Source: JBBDYD01 sp040901865
Lineage (GTDB): Bacteria > Bacteroidota > Ignavibacteria > UBA10030
Direction of reading: 5' to 3'
Assembly: GCA_040901865.1 (NCBI GenBank)
Contig: JBBDYD010000136.1
Coordinates: 33,714-97,713, forward strand
Length of the DNA stretch: 64,000 bases
Part shown: piece after piece, positions 35,672-44,210 of the stretch
How the letters are laid out: every line of letters starts with the position of its first letter
Numbering within the stretch: the stretch's first letter is position 1
Translations under genes and position numbers: made by a program
Notes under the pieces: generated by a model
What the model was told of the DNA's origin: nothing
The model's input: only the letters and a program-made list of their open reading frames with translations
Database searches by the model: none

Positions 35672-37126
35672 ATGCCCTCAAAAGCTGACATAGGCCTGGT
35701 AGGACTCGCCGTCATGGGAGAAAACCTCGTCTTGAACATGGAAAGCCGTGGATTCACGGTTGCTGTTTTCAATCGTACTGTCGATAAAGTCAATCAGTTC
35801 GTTCAGGGAAGGGGAAAAGGAAAGAACGTCATCGGAGCCAAATCAATTCCTGAACTTGTACAATCCCTTAAAAAACCCCGCAAGATCATGCTGATGGTCA
35901 AAGCGGGAAAACCCGTGGACGACCTCATTGGTCAGCTTCTGCCGCATCTCGAACAAGGGGATATTGTGATCGATGGGGGAAACTCACATTTCCCCGATAC
36001 CATTCGCAGAACAAAATACCTCGAAGAGAAAGGGATGTTATTCATCGGTACCGGAGTTTCAGGCGGCGAAGAAGGGGCCTTACGCGGTCCTTCGATCATG
36101 CCGGGAGGTTCGTCGGCCGCGTGGCCGCATGTAAAGCCCATCTTCCAATCCATTGCCGCAAAGGTGGAGGACGGAACCCCGTGCTGCGACTGGGTTGGTG
36201 AAAACGGGGCGGGACATTTTGTGAAGATGGTGCACAACGGAATCGAGTACGGTGACATGCAGCTCATTTGCGAGGCCTATCAGATCATGAAGGAGCTGCT
36301 GGGGATGAACGCGGGTGAAATGCATGAAGTCTTCAAACAGTGGAATACGGGTGATCTGGACAGCTATCTGATCGAGATCACACGCGACATCCTGGCGCAC
36401 AAAGATGATGACGGCAGTGCTCTTGTTGACAAGATCCTCGATACTGCGGGACAGAAAGGAACGGGGAAATGGACGAGTGTCTCGGCGCTGGATCTTGGAA
36501 TCCCGTTGACGCTGATCAGCGAAGCCGTGTACGCACGGTGCCTCTCGGCAATGAAAACTGAACGTGTTGCGGCTGCCAAAGTGCTGAACGGCCCGAAACC
36601 GGTGTTCACCGGTGACCGCGCGACTTTCCTGCGGGATCTGGAACATGCTCTCTATGCGTCGAAGATCGTCTCGTACGCTCAGGGGTTCACGCTGCTTCGC
36701 TCAGCGGCGGCTGAGTTCAAGTGGGACTTGAAGTATGGTTCCATCGCACTGATGTGGCGGGGCGGATGCATCATTCGGTCGGCATTTCTCGGCAAGATCA
36801 AGGAGGCATTCGACAGAAATCCCGATCTGGCGAACGTTCTGCTCGATTCATTCTTCAGGCAGAAGATCGAGGAGTCTCAGGCGGCATGGCGGAGGGTGAT
36901 CGCGGCGGCAGTTCTCAACGGTATCTGGATCCCGGCGTTCTCCACAGCGTTGAATTACTTCGACGGGTACAGAAATGCCCGCCTTCCGGCAAACCTGTTG
37001 CAGGCTCAGCGCGATTACTTCGGCGCTCATCAGTACGAACGGATAGATAAGCCTGTCGGGGAATTTTTCCACACGAATTGGACGGGTCGCGGCGGAGAAA
37101 CGGCTTCAACGGCGTACGTGGCCTGA
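35672..37126 (+). CDS. gnd: 6-phosphogluconate dehydrogenase, decarboxylating
   Basis: NADP-dependent enzyme (EC 1.1.1.44) that oxidises and decarboxylates 6-phosphogluconate to ribulose 5-phosphate. Seen: full-length 484 aa. N-terminal nucleotide motif GLVGLAVMGENLVLNMESRG and VFNRTVDKV, GTGVSGGEEGALRGPSIMPG (substrate loop), KMVHNGIEYGDMQLICE with the catalytic Lys/Glu region, KGTGKWTSVSALDLGIP and the C-terminal HTNWTGRGG. It lies 129 bp after kdgK across a repeat tract, so it may have its own promoter. Its place downstream of a LarA-type epimerase gives a plausible exit from mannonate through gluconate. Confidence 0.97.
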   Translation: MPSKADIGLVGLAVMGENLVLNMESRGFTVAVFNRTVDKVNQFVQGRGKGKNVIGAKSIPELVQSLKKPRKIMLMVKAGKPVDDLIGQLLPHLEQGDIVIDGGNSHFPDTIRRTKYLEEKGMLFIGTGVSGGEEGALRGPSIMPGGSSAAWPHVKPIFQSIAAKVEDGTPCCDWVGENGAGHFVKMVHNGIEYGDMQLICEAYQIMKELLGMNAGEMHEVFKQWNTGDLDSYLIEITRDILAHKDDDGSALVDKILDTAGQKGTGKWTSVSALDLGIPLTLISEAVYARCLSAMKTERVAAAKVLNGPKPVFTGDRATFLRDLEHALYASKIVSYAQGFTLLRSAAAEFKWDLKYGSIALMWRGGCIIRSAFLGKIKEAFDRNPDLANVLLDSFFRQKIEESQAAWRRVIAAAVLNGIWIPAFSTALNYFDGYRNARLPANLLQAQRDYFGAHQYERIDKPVGEFFHTNWTGRGGETASTAYVA

Positions 37127-37150
37127 GGGGATCAAGTTTGATTCAATTCG

Positions 37151-37225
37151 TCCCGCCAAACAGAGGCGGGATCTCCGCTTCGCTCCGACAATTCGACATT
37201 TGACATTCGACATTCGAAATTCACC
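37151..37225. repeat. Hairpin plus heptad tract between convergent genes
   Basis: Between gnd and the leftward TerB-like gene lies a 7-bp stem with a 7-nt loop (TCCCGCC at 37151-37157, GGCGGGA at 37165-37171). Five heptads follow at 37191-37225: ATTCGAC, ATTTGAC, ATTCGAC, ATTCGAA, ATTCACC. The hairpin could end transcription from both sides, though no U-run follows. The heptad words match the repeat at 53016-53165. Confidence 0.75.
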
Positions 37226-37227
37226 GA

Positions 37228-37653
37228 CTATCTCTTGAGCTCCGCCACGGTGAGACTTTCCACTTCGAGGTGCGGATGGGAGATGGCTTCCTTGATTGTC
37301 CGCAAACGGGTCTCGGAAAACCACTGAACATCCAGCCCGTTCAGTTCCGCCACAAGCTTGAGCCAATCTTCTTCCGACTGATGGATCTCATTGTCTGAAA
37401 AAGCCAGTACGAGGCCATCCTGCACAAACTTCGTTGCAAGGTCTTTGGACGAGAACTTCGGGGGCTGATCCCTGACATGTTCATTCTCCAAAATTCCCTT
37501 GATGGCTTGATCGCAGAACTCTTCCTCAAACCCCAACGCTTTTCCGATCCGCTTCATGAGTTGAACTTCCGATTCAGTGACCTTGCGGTCCTTTCTGATG
37601 AGCAGAAGAAGTCCCTTGAAATAACTGCTGGCGTCGATAGCGGAGATGTTCAT
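37228..37653 (-). CDS. TerB-like helical protein
   Basis: Small all-helical cytoplasmic protein of 141 aa that resembles the TerB / DjlA-N helical domain. Seen: YFKGLLLLIRKDRKVTESEV, MKRIGKALGFEEEFCDQAI, VLAFSDNEIHQSEEDWLKLV and AELNGLDVQWF; the pair of acidic DxxxxxSE-type helices is typical of TerB-like folds. No enzyme motif is visible. It is the last gene of the leftward redox block, 38 bp after the archaemetzincin gene. Role unknown. Similar helical modules occur in the receiver protein at 54588-55838. Confidence 0.6.
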   Translation of the reverse strand: MNISAIDASSYFKGLLLLIRKDRKVTESEVQLMKRIGKALGFEEEFCDQAIKGILENEHVRDQPPKFSSKDLATKFVQDGLVLAFSDNEIHQSEEDWLKLVAELNGLDVQWFSETRLRTIKEAISHPHLEVESLTVAELKR

Positions 37654-37691
37654 AATTGATGCTCTCTAATATGATGGTGGTGAGAAAACAT

Positions 37692-38264
37692 TCATGGATG
37701 CGATCTTGTGTAGCCATCGGTCATGGTACCAGAAGCCGATGTTTGCAGAGTATTCGTACACTGCACACAAAACGATGAGGACTTCAAATCGACTTCTTCG
37801 ACACCGCTCGACGAGTGCATGACACATTCGAAGTCTCTGCAATGTACAAGGCCGAACGCATGACCGAGTTCATGCACGGCTTCCTTGATCATCCGCTCCT
37901 CGAAACGCCGCGGATTTGCCGGCAGGCCGTAAAGAGTGTCATCGAGGCGAAACGTCGATATGATAGCGGCCTTGCCGTCAAGCTGGGCTTCACCAAACAC
38001 ATAGGTAAGCACCGGAATATACAAGTCCTCCTCTGTCACGGCAAGTACTTTGCCGCGATGCGATGAAAACATCCGAACGAGGCTTGAAAGCAGGAGCGTT
38101 GAATAATACTGGTTTCTGGAGGGGTCGAACGCGAAGGCGGGATCGATGCGGTTCGACGTGTCCCTGACGACGGGCATGGAGAAGGATTCATTGATCCCCG
38201 TGGTTACGGCGAAAAGGTGCCCGGCGGGAACGGAGCCTATGGGTACCACCATGATGGAAGCCAT
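37692..38264 (-). CDS. Archaemetzincin-type zinc metallopeptidase (M54)
   Basis: Predicted zinc peptidase of the archaemetzincin family, 190 aa. Seen: the extended zinc motif HELGHAFGLVHC (near residue 131) followed by RDFECVM, and a later CVQC that completes the structural four-Cys zinc site of this family. The N-terminal half has the usual VLAVTEEDLYIPVLTYVFG and AIISTFRLDD. Length is normal for bacterial members. It starts 3 bp after the NtrC-type gene's stop, so it is in the same transcript as the sensor-regulator pair. Substrates of bacterial archaemetzincins are unknown. Confidence 0.9.
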   Translation of the reverse strand: MASIMVVPIGSVPAGHLFAVTTGINESFSMPVVRDTSNRIDPAFAFDPSRNQYYSTLLLSSLVRMFSSHRGKVLAVTEEDLYIPVLTYVFGEAQLDGKAAIISTFRLDDTLYGLPANPRRFEERMIKEAVHELGHAFGLVHCRDFECVMHSSSGVEEVDLKSSSFCVQCTNTLQTSASGTMTDGYTRSHP

Positions 38265-38267
38265 GGA

Positions 38268-39632
38268 TCACGGTTTCTTCAAACCAAACTTCGCGATTTT
38301 GTTATAGAGGGTCACCCGGTCGATATCCAGCATCTCCGCGGACCTCGTGATGTTCCATCCGTTGCGGTGCAGGATATTCTCGATGTGAACCTTCTCGATC
38401 GCTTCCAGCGTGTCCCCGTTCGGCGCGGCATGGGTCTGGGCGAGCTGAAATGGCAGGTCTGTCGACTTGATGGAAGGGGGCTTTGCCAGCACCATGGCCC
38501 GCTCAATGACATTCTCCAGTTCCCGCACGTTGCCGGGCCATGGATAGCGGATAATCAGATCCAGCGCGGCCGCATCGATCTCCTTCACCGGTTTGTTCAT
38601 GATCGTCGAGTACTTCTGCACAAAATGTTGAACCAGTGGAGGTATGTCCGACCGGCGCTCCCGCAGCGGTGGCAACGACACGGTGAACACATTCAGCCGG
38701 TAGTACAAATCCTCCCGGAACGCTCCTTCCTTCACGGCTTGCTCCAGGTCCCGGTTGGTTGCGCAAATTACTCTGAAATCACTCTTGATCGGCTCGCTTC
38801 CTCCCACTCGAGTGAATTGGTGGCTCTCGATCACGCGCAAGAGCTGAACCTGCATCTTGGGTGTGATCGTGCCGATCTCGTCGAGAAAAATCGTCCCACC
38901 ATCCGCAAGTTCGAATTTTCCCTTTCTCTTGTACTGAGCTCCGGTGAAGGCGCCCTTTTCGTGGCCAAAGAGCTCGCTCTCCAGAAGGCTCTCCGGTACC
39001 GCTCCGCAATTCACTGGAATCAACGGAAAATATCTCCGGTTGCTGTTGATATGGATCGTGCGCGCGATCAATTCCTTCCCCGTGCCGCTCTCCCCGCGGA
39101 TCATGACGGTCGTGTCGGTTTGCGCAACGCTTGTGGCGAGTTCCACCACTTTTTTTATCTGTGGACTTTCACCAATCAGGTCATCGGGTGTCAGGAGTGT
39201 GGAAAGATGTTCCCGCAGACGGACATTCTCCTTGGAAAGGTTCTTGTGCCGAAGAGCGTTCTGAACGAGATGCGATAGATGATCGGGATCGACCGGCTTC
39301 GTGACATAGTCGAACGCTCCCTCTTTCAGGGACTGGACCGCGCTTTCCACAGAGGCAAACGCGGTGATCATGATGATAGCAGCGGCCTTATCGATTTCGT
39401 GAATCCGCTTCTGAAGCTCAAGTCCGCTCATGCCGGGCATTTTGATGTCGAGGAGAATAACGTCCCAGGGGCCCTTATCCAGAAGCTTGAGAGCGCCGGC
39501 CGCATTCTCCGCGGCTTCAACACGGTAACCGTCCTGGCGGAACCATTTGGTTAAGGAATCCCTGACGACAAATTCGTCGTCGACAATGAGAATTCCGGAT
39601 CGGTTGTTTGAGTTCGTTTCCATAGCGGTCAT
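38268..39632 (-). CDS. NtrC-family sigma-54-dependent response regulator
   Basis: Two-component transcription activator, 454 aa. Seen: receiver domain at residues 12-130 with DD at 18-19, phospho-accepting Asp62 (VILLDIKMPGM) and YVTKP. The AAA+ domain has Walker A GESGTGKELIA, the sigma-54 contact loop ELFGHEKGAFTGA, Walker B GGTIFLDEIG and RLNVFTVSLPPLRERRSDIP. The C-terminal Fis-type helix-turn-helix is NGWNITRSAEMLDIDRVTLY. ATGA overlap with the kinase gene makes this a cognate pair. Both sigma-54 promoter matches nearby (41292-41306 and 44980-44994) are likely targets, so it may control its own operon and the redox genes. Confidence 0.96.
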   Translation of the reverse strand: MTAMETNSNNRSGILIVDDEFVVRDSLTKWFRQDGYRVEAAENAAGALKLLDKGPWDVILLDIKMPGMSGLELQKRIHEIDKAAAIIMITAFASVESAVQSLKEGAFDYVTKPVDPDHLSHLVQNALRHKNLSKENVRLREHLSTLLTPDDLIGESPQIKKVVELATSVAQTDTTVMIRGESGTGKELIARTIHINSNRRYFPLIPVNCGAVPESLLESELFGHEKGAFTGAQYKRKGKFELADGGTIFLDEIGTITPKMQVQLLRVIESHQFTRVGGSEPIKSDFRVICATNRDLEQAVKEGAFREDLYYRLNVFTVSLPPLRERRSDIPPLVQHFVQKYSTIMNKPVKEIDAAALDLIIRYPWPGNVRELENVIERAMVLAKPPSIKSTDLPFQLAQTHAAPNGDTLEAIEKVHIENILHRNGWNITRSAEMLDIDRVTLYNKIAKFGLKKP

Positions 39633-41266
39633 CCAGTCTGTTCAACGTGATCTGGTGCTTGTGCGACAGGCGGTTCAAGAGGGGTCGGAAAAATGATCGA
39701 GAAGGTCGTCCCCTCGTTTCGTTTCGATTGTACGTCGATGGTCCCGCCGTAACGCTGAACGATTCCGTGCACAACTGCCAACCCCAGCCCGGTACCCTTC
39801 CCCTGATCTTTGGTCGTAAAGAACGGTTCAAAGATCCGCGGAATGTCCTCTTCGTTAATTCCGCACCCTGTGTCACGCACTATCAATTCGATCCCGTTCT
39901 GCGCGTTCCTAAAAACAACGCTCAGATCCCCGCCTTCGGGCATTGCCTCGACTGCATTCATCATGAGGGCAAGCAGGGCCTGCTCGATTTGGGCGGCGTC
40001 ACAGATCATAACCACCGGACGTTCGCTGAGTTTCACCACAAGGCGAATGGAGTTCATTTTCAGATGGTGGTCGATGAGCTTCAGACTTCGCTGAACAATT
40101 GCCCGGAGGTCCTCTTCTTTTTGCACCCCCACACGCTGCTTCGAGAACAAGAGGAGGTTCGTAACAATCGCCCCGCAGCGTGCGGTCTCGTCGGCAATTA
40201 ACGTCAGCTCTTCATGAACCTCCGCCGCGGCCTCCGGTGAAAGCGCGATGCCGGCTGTGATTTTCTTTCGAAGGAGTTTCGCATACGTCAGGACGCCCTC
40301 GAGCGGATTATTCAGCTCATGAGCGACGGTTGCCGCGAGTTGACCAAGGGAAGCCATCTTTTCCACGTGAATCATATTTTGCTGTGCCCTGCGCAGTTCG
40401 TCCGTTTTGGCGGCGACCCGGAATTCGAGCGTCTCAGTCCATTCGTCGATTTCCTTCCGTGCCCGTTGCAGTTCACCCGTCATCTGATTGAAGGATTGAG
40501 CGAGCGCTCCGACTTCATCGGTGGAGCGGACCGGGATGCGATGAGCAAGATTTCCTCTCATAATCTCTGCGGTTCCCAGCGTGAGCTGACGTGTCGGGAT
40601 GTTGACCATGAGCCAGATGAAAATGCCTGTGATGGAACTGACCGCTGCCACCAGAAACAGAGCAAGGAGGATTTGTTCCTGCGTTGTTTCTGCCATTGCC
40701 GCTTCAACATCGGTGAGCGGAAGCATCACATCAAGGACGCCCAGAACCGTCTGGTCCGCATCGTGGGCATGGCAGTCCGCCGTTGAGCATGAAGTTTCGT
40801 TGTAGATCGGTGTGATCATTCCGAGGACACCGTGGCCACGGGGAGATTGAAATACGCGGGTGAGTTCCGTGAGATTGAGCGAGCTTGGCGGCAGGTCCGA
40901 TCCGTGACAGACGTTGCATGCCTCAGCATTCATATCCACAACACTGCCAACCTGGGAACTGTCGGTCGAAAATGAAATCACGCCCTGCTTGTTGTAGATC
41001 CTGATCGTCTCAATGCCCGGCTCGTTTCCAATGGTCTTGATGATCTGATAAATGTCTTCGCGGCGATTCAGAAGCATACTGTAGTGCGTCGAGCGCTTGA
41101 TCACATCGCTCGTACGCGCCGCCGTTTTGACAGCGATGCTCATGTGGCGGTTCGTCTGCCACCCGACGTTCAGTGTCGTGAAAAGGGCAGTTCCGGCAAC
41201 CATCACGGAAAGGACGATGACAAAAAGGCGAAAGCCGAGAAGTTTGGTGAAGTTCATGCTCAACAT
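39629..41266 (-). CDS. Membrane sensor histidine kinase with haem-c motifs in the periplasmic domain
   Basis: Sensor kinase of 545 aa partnered with the NtrC-type regulator. Seen: TM1 about 13-33; periplasmic part about 35-195 containing CNVCH at 117-121, a canonical c-haem motif, and CSTADCH at 160-166, a CX4CH variant; TM2 about 198-221 (ILLALFLVAAVSSITGIFIW); HAMP about 222-275; HisKA with His316 (AATVAHELNNPLEGVL); HATPase motifs GCGINEEDIPRIFEPFFTTK and GKGTGLGLAVVHG. The haem sites suggest sensing of redox state, NO, CO or electron flow, in line with the adjacent redox genes. Starts at 41266 or 41257 are both possible. Confidence 0.92.
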   Translation of the reverse strand: MLSMNFTKLLGFRLFVIVLSVMVAGTALFTTLNVGWQTNRHMSIAVKTAARTSDVIKRSTHYSMLLNRREDIYQIIKTIGNEPGIETIRIYNKQGVISFSTDSSQVGSVVDMNAEACNVCHGSDLPPSSLNLTELTRVFQSPRGHGVLGMITPIYNETSCSTADCHAHDADQTVLGVLDVMLPLTDVEAAMAETTQEQILLALFLVAAVSSITGIFIWLMVNIPTRQLTLGTAEIMRGNLAHRIPVRSTDEVGALAQSFNQMTGELQRARKEIDEWTETLEFRVAAKTDELRRAQQNMIHVEKMASLGQLAATVAHELNNPLEGVLTYAKLLRKKITAGIALSPEAAAEVHEELTLIADETARCGAIVTNLLLFSKQRVGVQKEEDLRAIVQRSLKLIDHHLKMNSIRLVVKLSERPVVMICDAAQIEQALLALMMNAVEAMPEGGDLSVVFRNAQNGIELIVRDTGCGINEEDIPRIFEPFFTTKDQGKGTGLGLAVVHGIVQRYGGTIDVQSKRNEGTTFSIIFPTPLEPPVAQAPDHVEQTG

Positions 41267-41291
41267 GGTTTTGGGAACATACCCTTTAGGG

Positions 41292-41306
41292 TCAATTCCT
41301 GTGCCA
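41292..41306 (-). promoter_or_regulatory. Sigma-54 promoter candidate upstream of the sensor kinase
   Basis: Read leftward the sequence is TGGCACA-GGAA-TTGA, close to the consensus TGGCACG-N4-TTGC, with perfect -24 core and spacing. Transcription would start near 41280, about 15-25 bp before the kinase start. An ACCCT-TT-AGGGT hairpin overlaps the start point (41281-41292). It matches a second copy before the redox genes. Confidence 0.7.
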
Positions 41307-41426
41307 TTTGAGGCGGGGGAAAAGGGGCGTAATCAGGCGGGTTGAGCAAGTAAGCGGACGCAGAATCTCATTTCTGGCAAATATTCCAACTCCTGAAAAT
41401 CGGAATGATTGCCATCGCGGCGCTTC

Positions 41427-42200
41427 CTAGTTCCTGAGAGGAATAAACAGCCGCGCCAGCAGGGCGAAAGCGGCAGGGCCGACCATTTCGAATGGTGAGC
41501 GAATGGGGAATCCGCCGTCCAATGCGCTCGGGCCGATGTCGGGCCGGGAGTGCAGACGTGAAGAAATCTCGTCCTTTAGTCTTAGAAGTTCTCGTGCGAC
41601 TGATTGTGCATTTTCGGACGCAGATCTCCCCTCAGAGAACTTTCCGCTGCTCGCATCAACAAATGCCTTGACAACCCACCCCCGGGTATAGGGCTTATCC
41701 GCCAACAGAGCCGGATTGGTTGCGAGCTCCTGGTTATACTGAATAACGGTTCCATCGAAAGGCGATGAGATGCCGATGGTACCCTCATCATGCACCAGCC
41801 AACAGCAGGGTGAGTGGCGCACGAGGTGCGTGGGATGATGGGGGAGAACGATCGCAGCAAGCGGTCCGACAAGTGATGCAGCAACATGGTCGAGGCCGAT
41901 GGTGATCGAGGTATCGTCTTCATGCCGGATCCAGAGATGGCCGGAAACATACGTTCGGTCTCCCGGAAATTGCAACGGATCAAACGAAGAGAAATACCGA
42001 TCGAGCGCAGTAACGGTCATGTCGGGTAGCGGATCGATCGCCGCGACATTGCTCACATTGGCGTCAAACACAGGGCGGCGCATGATGGCGTCAAAGGCGC
42101 ATTCATCACACCGAAACTCCATGTCGCAAAGTTTGCAGGCCACCACTCCCGCGTCCATCCAGATGCACCGCGAGGGCTGATCCGTGTGTTTTGTTGTCAT
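41427..42200 (-). CDS. GcvH-like protein with N-terminal Cys cluster, no lipoyl lysine
   Basis: Protein of 257 aa whose middle resembles the H protein of glycine cleavage (SITIGLDHVAASLVGPL, SPFDGTVIQYNQEL, DKPYTRGWVVK). Aligned without gaps to GcvH, the lipoylated Lys position is Glu (HDEGTIGISSP), so it cannot carry lipoate there. The N-terminus has CIWMDAGVVACKLCDMEF and RCDEC, a five-Cys cluster (Cys12, 22, 25, 31, 34) that could bind zinc or an Fe-S cluster. A C-terminal hydrophobic stretch (GPAAFALLARLFIPL) may touch the membrane. The ATG at 42200 is chosen for its GAGGAG box 6 bp upstream over an in-frame TTG. It is the fourth gene of the redox operon; a structural or electron-transfer adaptor role is inferred. 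Confidence 0.78.
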   Translation of the reverse strand: MTTKHTDQPSRCIWMDAGVVACKLCDMEFRCDECAFDAIMRRPVFDANVSNVAAIDPLPDMTVTALDRYFSSFDPLQFPGDRTYVSGHLWIRHEDDTSITIGLDHVAASLVGPLAAIVLPHHPTHLVRHSPCCWLVHDEGTIGISSPFDGTVIQYNQELATNPALLADKPYTRGWVVKAFVDASSGKFSEGRSASENAQSVARELLRLKDEISSRLHSRPDIGPSALDGGFPIRSPFEMVGPAAFALLARLFIPLRN

Positions 42201-42227
42201 GGCATGCTCCTCATTCAACGGACAAAT

Positions 42228-43409
42228 CTATTTAAGTGCTTCATGGTACGACACGACATCGTATTGCGGAACGTCTTTCGGAGTCGGCTCGTCGGTCGCG
42301 TGCTCAAAAATCGGAAGGTGCTTCACTGCGAGCCGAAACGCTGCGAATCCCAACGCGATGACCATCAGCGTCACGGAAACTTCCATCCAGGACGGGAAAT
42401 AGTTCATCCCCGAATATCGTTCAAGAGCTGTGACGCTCAAATTCATGCGGTTCATGATGAATCCAAGCACGACGAGCAGCGAAATCGCAAAGAGCCCGGT
42501 CCGGGTTTGCCGGATTCGTTTGATCGAAATAAGCGTGATAGGAACCGCCACGCCGAGGAGGATCTCGCTCAGATAAAGCACGGACTCGGTATTGAACGTC
42601 AGCAAATACGGCATCAGCTGATAGGCCATGATGTCCTGGACCTTCAGCACCAGATACACGGCAAGAGCCACACCGCTTACCTTGGCAAGCTGGCTGAGGA
42701 TCGGAACCTCGATCTCGCGCTTGAAGGCCCTGAAGCTCAGGAATGACTCAATCGTGACCATGGCAGGCCCCACCGCAACCGCCGTCAGGAAAAAGAGATA
42801 CGGGAGACTTGAAGAATACCAAAGCGGATACACCTTCTCGGGAACAATCAGAAAAAGTGATCCGAGAGATGATTGGTGGAGGGATGAAAGAATCACACCG
42901 AGGATCACAAGGGGAATCGAGATCGCGTGAATGGCTTTCTTTGCCCAGCCCATGTTCAGCCGTTCAAAGACGACAGGGCTGAACTCGAGGGCGAGCACCG
43001 TGGAGTAGAGCATCACGCACCACCCGACCTCGAACATCACTGACTTCGGATTCCACATGATGATCGGGTGCCAGACGTTCCAGGGCTTTCCCAGGTCATA
43101 CATCAATGCGAAAACGACAAGGATGTACCCGAGGAATGCCGTCAGGACGGCGGGGCGAAGAATCGGCTTGTAGCGGTCGAGATTGAAGATGTACACCGAT
43201 GCCGCGACGACAAATCCGCCGGCGGCCAGTCCCACTCCGCACAGAATGTCAAATCCGATCCAGAGCCCCCAGGGGAACGCGTCGCTCAGATTGGTTGAAG
43301 CTCCGAGGCCCTGGGTGAATCGAATGAATGTCGAAACGAGGCCGGCCGAAACAATGATCCAGAAGGTGGTTCCCCAAAAGGTAAACCGTGGGAGTCGTAA
43401 GGCGCGCAT
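42228..43409 (-). CDS. NrfD/HybB-family integral membrane quinone-interacting subunit
   Basis: Polytopic membrane protein of 393 aa from the NrfD/PsrC/HybB family, which passes electrons between quinones and an Fe-S partner. Seen: about nine to ten hydrophobic segments, FPWGLWIGFDILCGVGLAAG (family motif near residues 45-65), MYDLGKPWNVWHPIIMW, EVGWCVMLYSTVLALEFSPV and LHQSSLGSLFLIVP, all typical of HybB-like members. It follows the 4Fe-4S gene by 12 bp. With that protein it forms the usual membrane pair of respiratory complexes, but no catalytic subunit (hydrogenase, molybdopterin enzyme or cytochrome) is encoded next to it in the window. Confidence 0.93.
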   Translation of the reverse strand: MRALRLPRFTFWGTTFWIIVSAGLVSTFIRFTQGLGASTNLSDAFPWGLWIGFDILCGVGLAAGGFVVAASVYIFNLDRYKPILRPAVLTAFLGYILVVFALMYDLGKPWNVWHPIIMWNPKSVMFEVGWCVMLYSTVLALEFSPVVFERLNMGWAKKAIHAISIPLVILGVILSSLHQSSLGSLFLIVPEKVYPLWYSSSLPYLFFLTAVAVGPAMVTIESFLSFRAFKREIEVPILSQLAKVSGVALAVYLVLKVQDIMAYQLMPYLLTFNTESVLYLSEILLGVAVPITLISIKRIRQTRTGLFAISLLVVLGFIMNRMNLSVTALERYSGMNYFPSWMEVSVTLMVIALGFAAFRLAVKHLPIFEHATDEPTPKDVPQYDVVSYHEALK

Positions 43410-43421
43410 GAAATTCCTCCG

Positions 43422-44210
43422 TTATTCAGATAATTGATTGTGACCGTTCTTGCCGTTTTGCCGCTCCTGCAGCTTGAGCAACGCGGCTTCGTATGCCTGT
43501 ACCTCTGTTCGCCTGTTCGTGATCCACCAAATACCGGCGAGTAATGTGCTGCCCCAGAAAACGTAGTTGGGGATTTTCGAGAGAATCGCCCATGTAAGCG
43601 TGGGAAGTGGATGATCCGGCAGATTGGTTTTCATGCCGAGCTGTTCGAACGGTTTCGGTGAAAGGAAAATCACCGACGTGCCGCCTGCTTCCTTGACTCC
43701 ATAGATGTGGTTCTCATACATTCCGGGATCGGCCGCGATCCTGTTCTTTGCCTCCAGGATCAATTCATCGAGCGGGCCAAAGATACGCGCCTCTGTGGGG
43801 CATGATTCCACGCATGCCGGCTTCTCGCCCTTCTTGATCCGATCGTAGCACATGTCGCATTTTCGGACTTCCGGATTCAAACTATGCCACTGGTATGTCG
43901 GAACATCAAACGGGCATGCCTGGAGGCAATACCGGCAGCCCATGCATTTGTCCGCGTCGTAAATCACCGGCCCCTCGGGCGTTTTTTCGAATGCCCCGAC
44001 CGGACAGACGGAAGCGCAGGTGGGTTCGGCACAGTGCATGCATTGAACAGGGACGTAAACGTCGTCAACCTGCCGCACGGCCGTGTTGCGAATCTCCGAC
44101 AGCTTATGGACGTCGGAGGTAGGGTTGCCCCAGCGCTCCGAGCAGGCTTCTTCGCATGCGTAACAACCCACACATCGTGTGATGTCGATGAGAATTCCGT
44201 GGCGGGTCAT
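43422..44210 (-). CDS. HybA-like 4Fe-4S ferredoxin subunit with C-terminal membrane anchor
   Basis: Electron-transfer subunit of 262 aa. Seen: four cysteine clusters in the DMSO-reductase-type FeS arrangement: CVGCYACEEAC, CMHCAEPTCASVCP, CMGCRYCLQACP and CDMCYDRI ... CVESCP. The C-terminus has one transmembrane helix (VFWGSTLLAGIWWITNRR), as in HybA. There is no Tat or Sec signal at the N-terminus (MTRHGILIDITRCVGC), so the clusters are probably cytoplasmic, unlike HybA. The start overlaps the upstream GcvH-like gene's stop by ATGA. It should relay electrons to or from the NrfD-type subunit next door. Confidence 0.93.
   Translation of the reverse strand: MTRHGILIDITRCVGCYACEEACSERWGNPTSDVHKLSEIRNTAVRQVDDVYVPVQCMHCAEPTCASVCPVGAFEKTPEGPVIYDADKCMGCRYCLQACPFDVPTYQWHSLNPEVRKCDMCYDRIKKGEKPACVESCPTEARIFGPLDELILEAKNRIAADPGMYENHIYGVKEAGGTSVIFLSPKPFEQLGMKTNLPDHPLPTLTWAILSKIPNYVFWGSTLLAGIWWITNRRTEVQAYEAALLKLQERQNGKNGHNQLSE

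Noticed and set aside
38217..39278. 353-codon plus-strand frame
   Set aside because: Antisense to the NtrC-type regulator; no recognisable domain.
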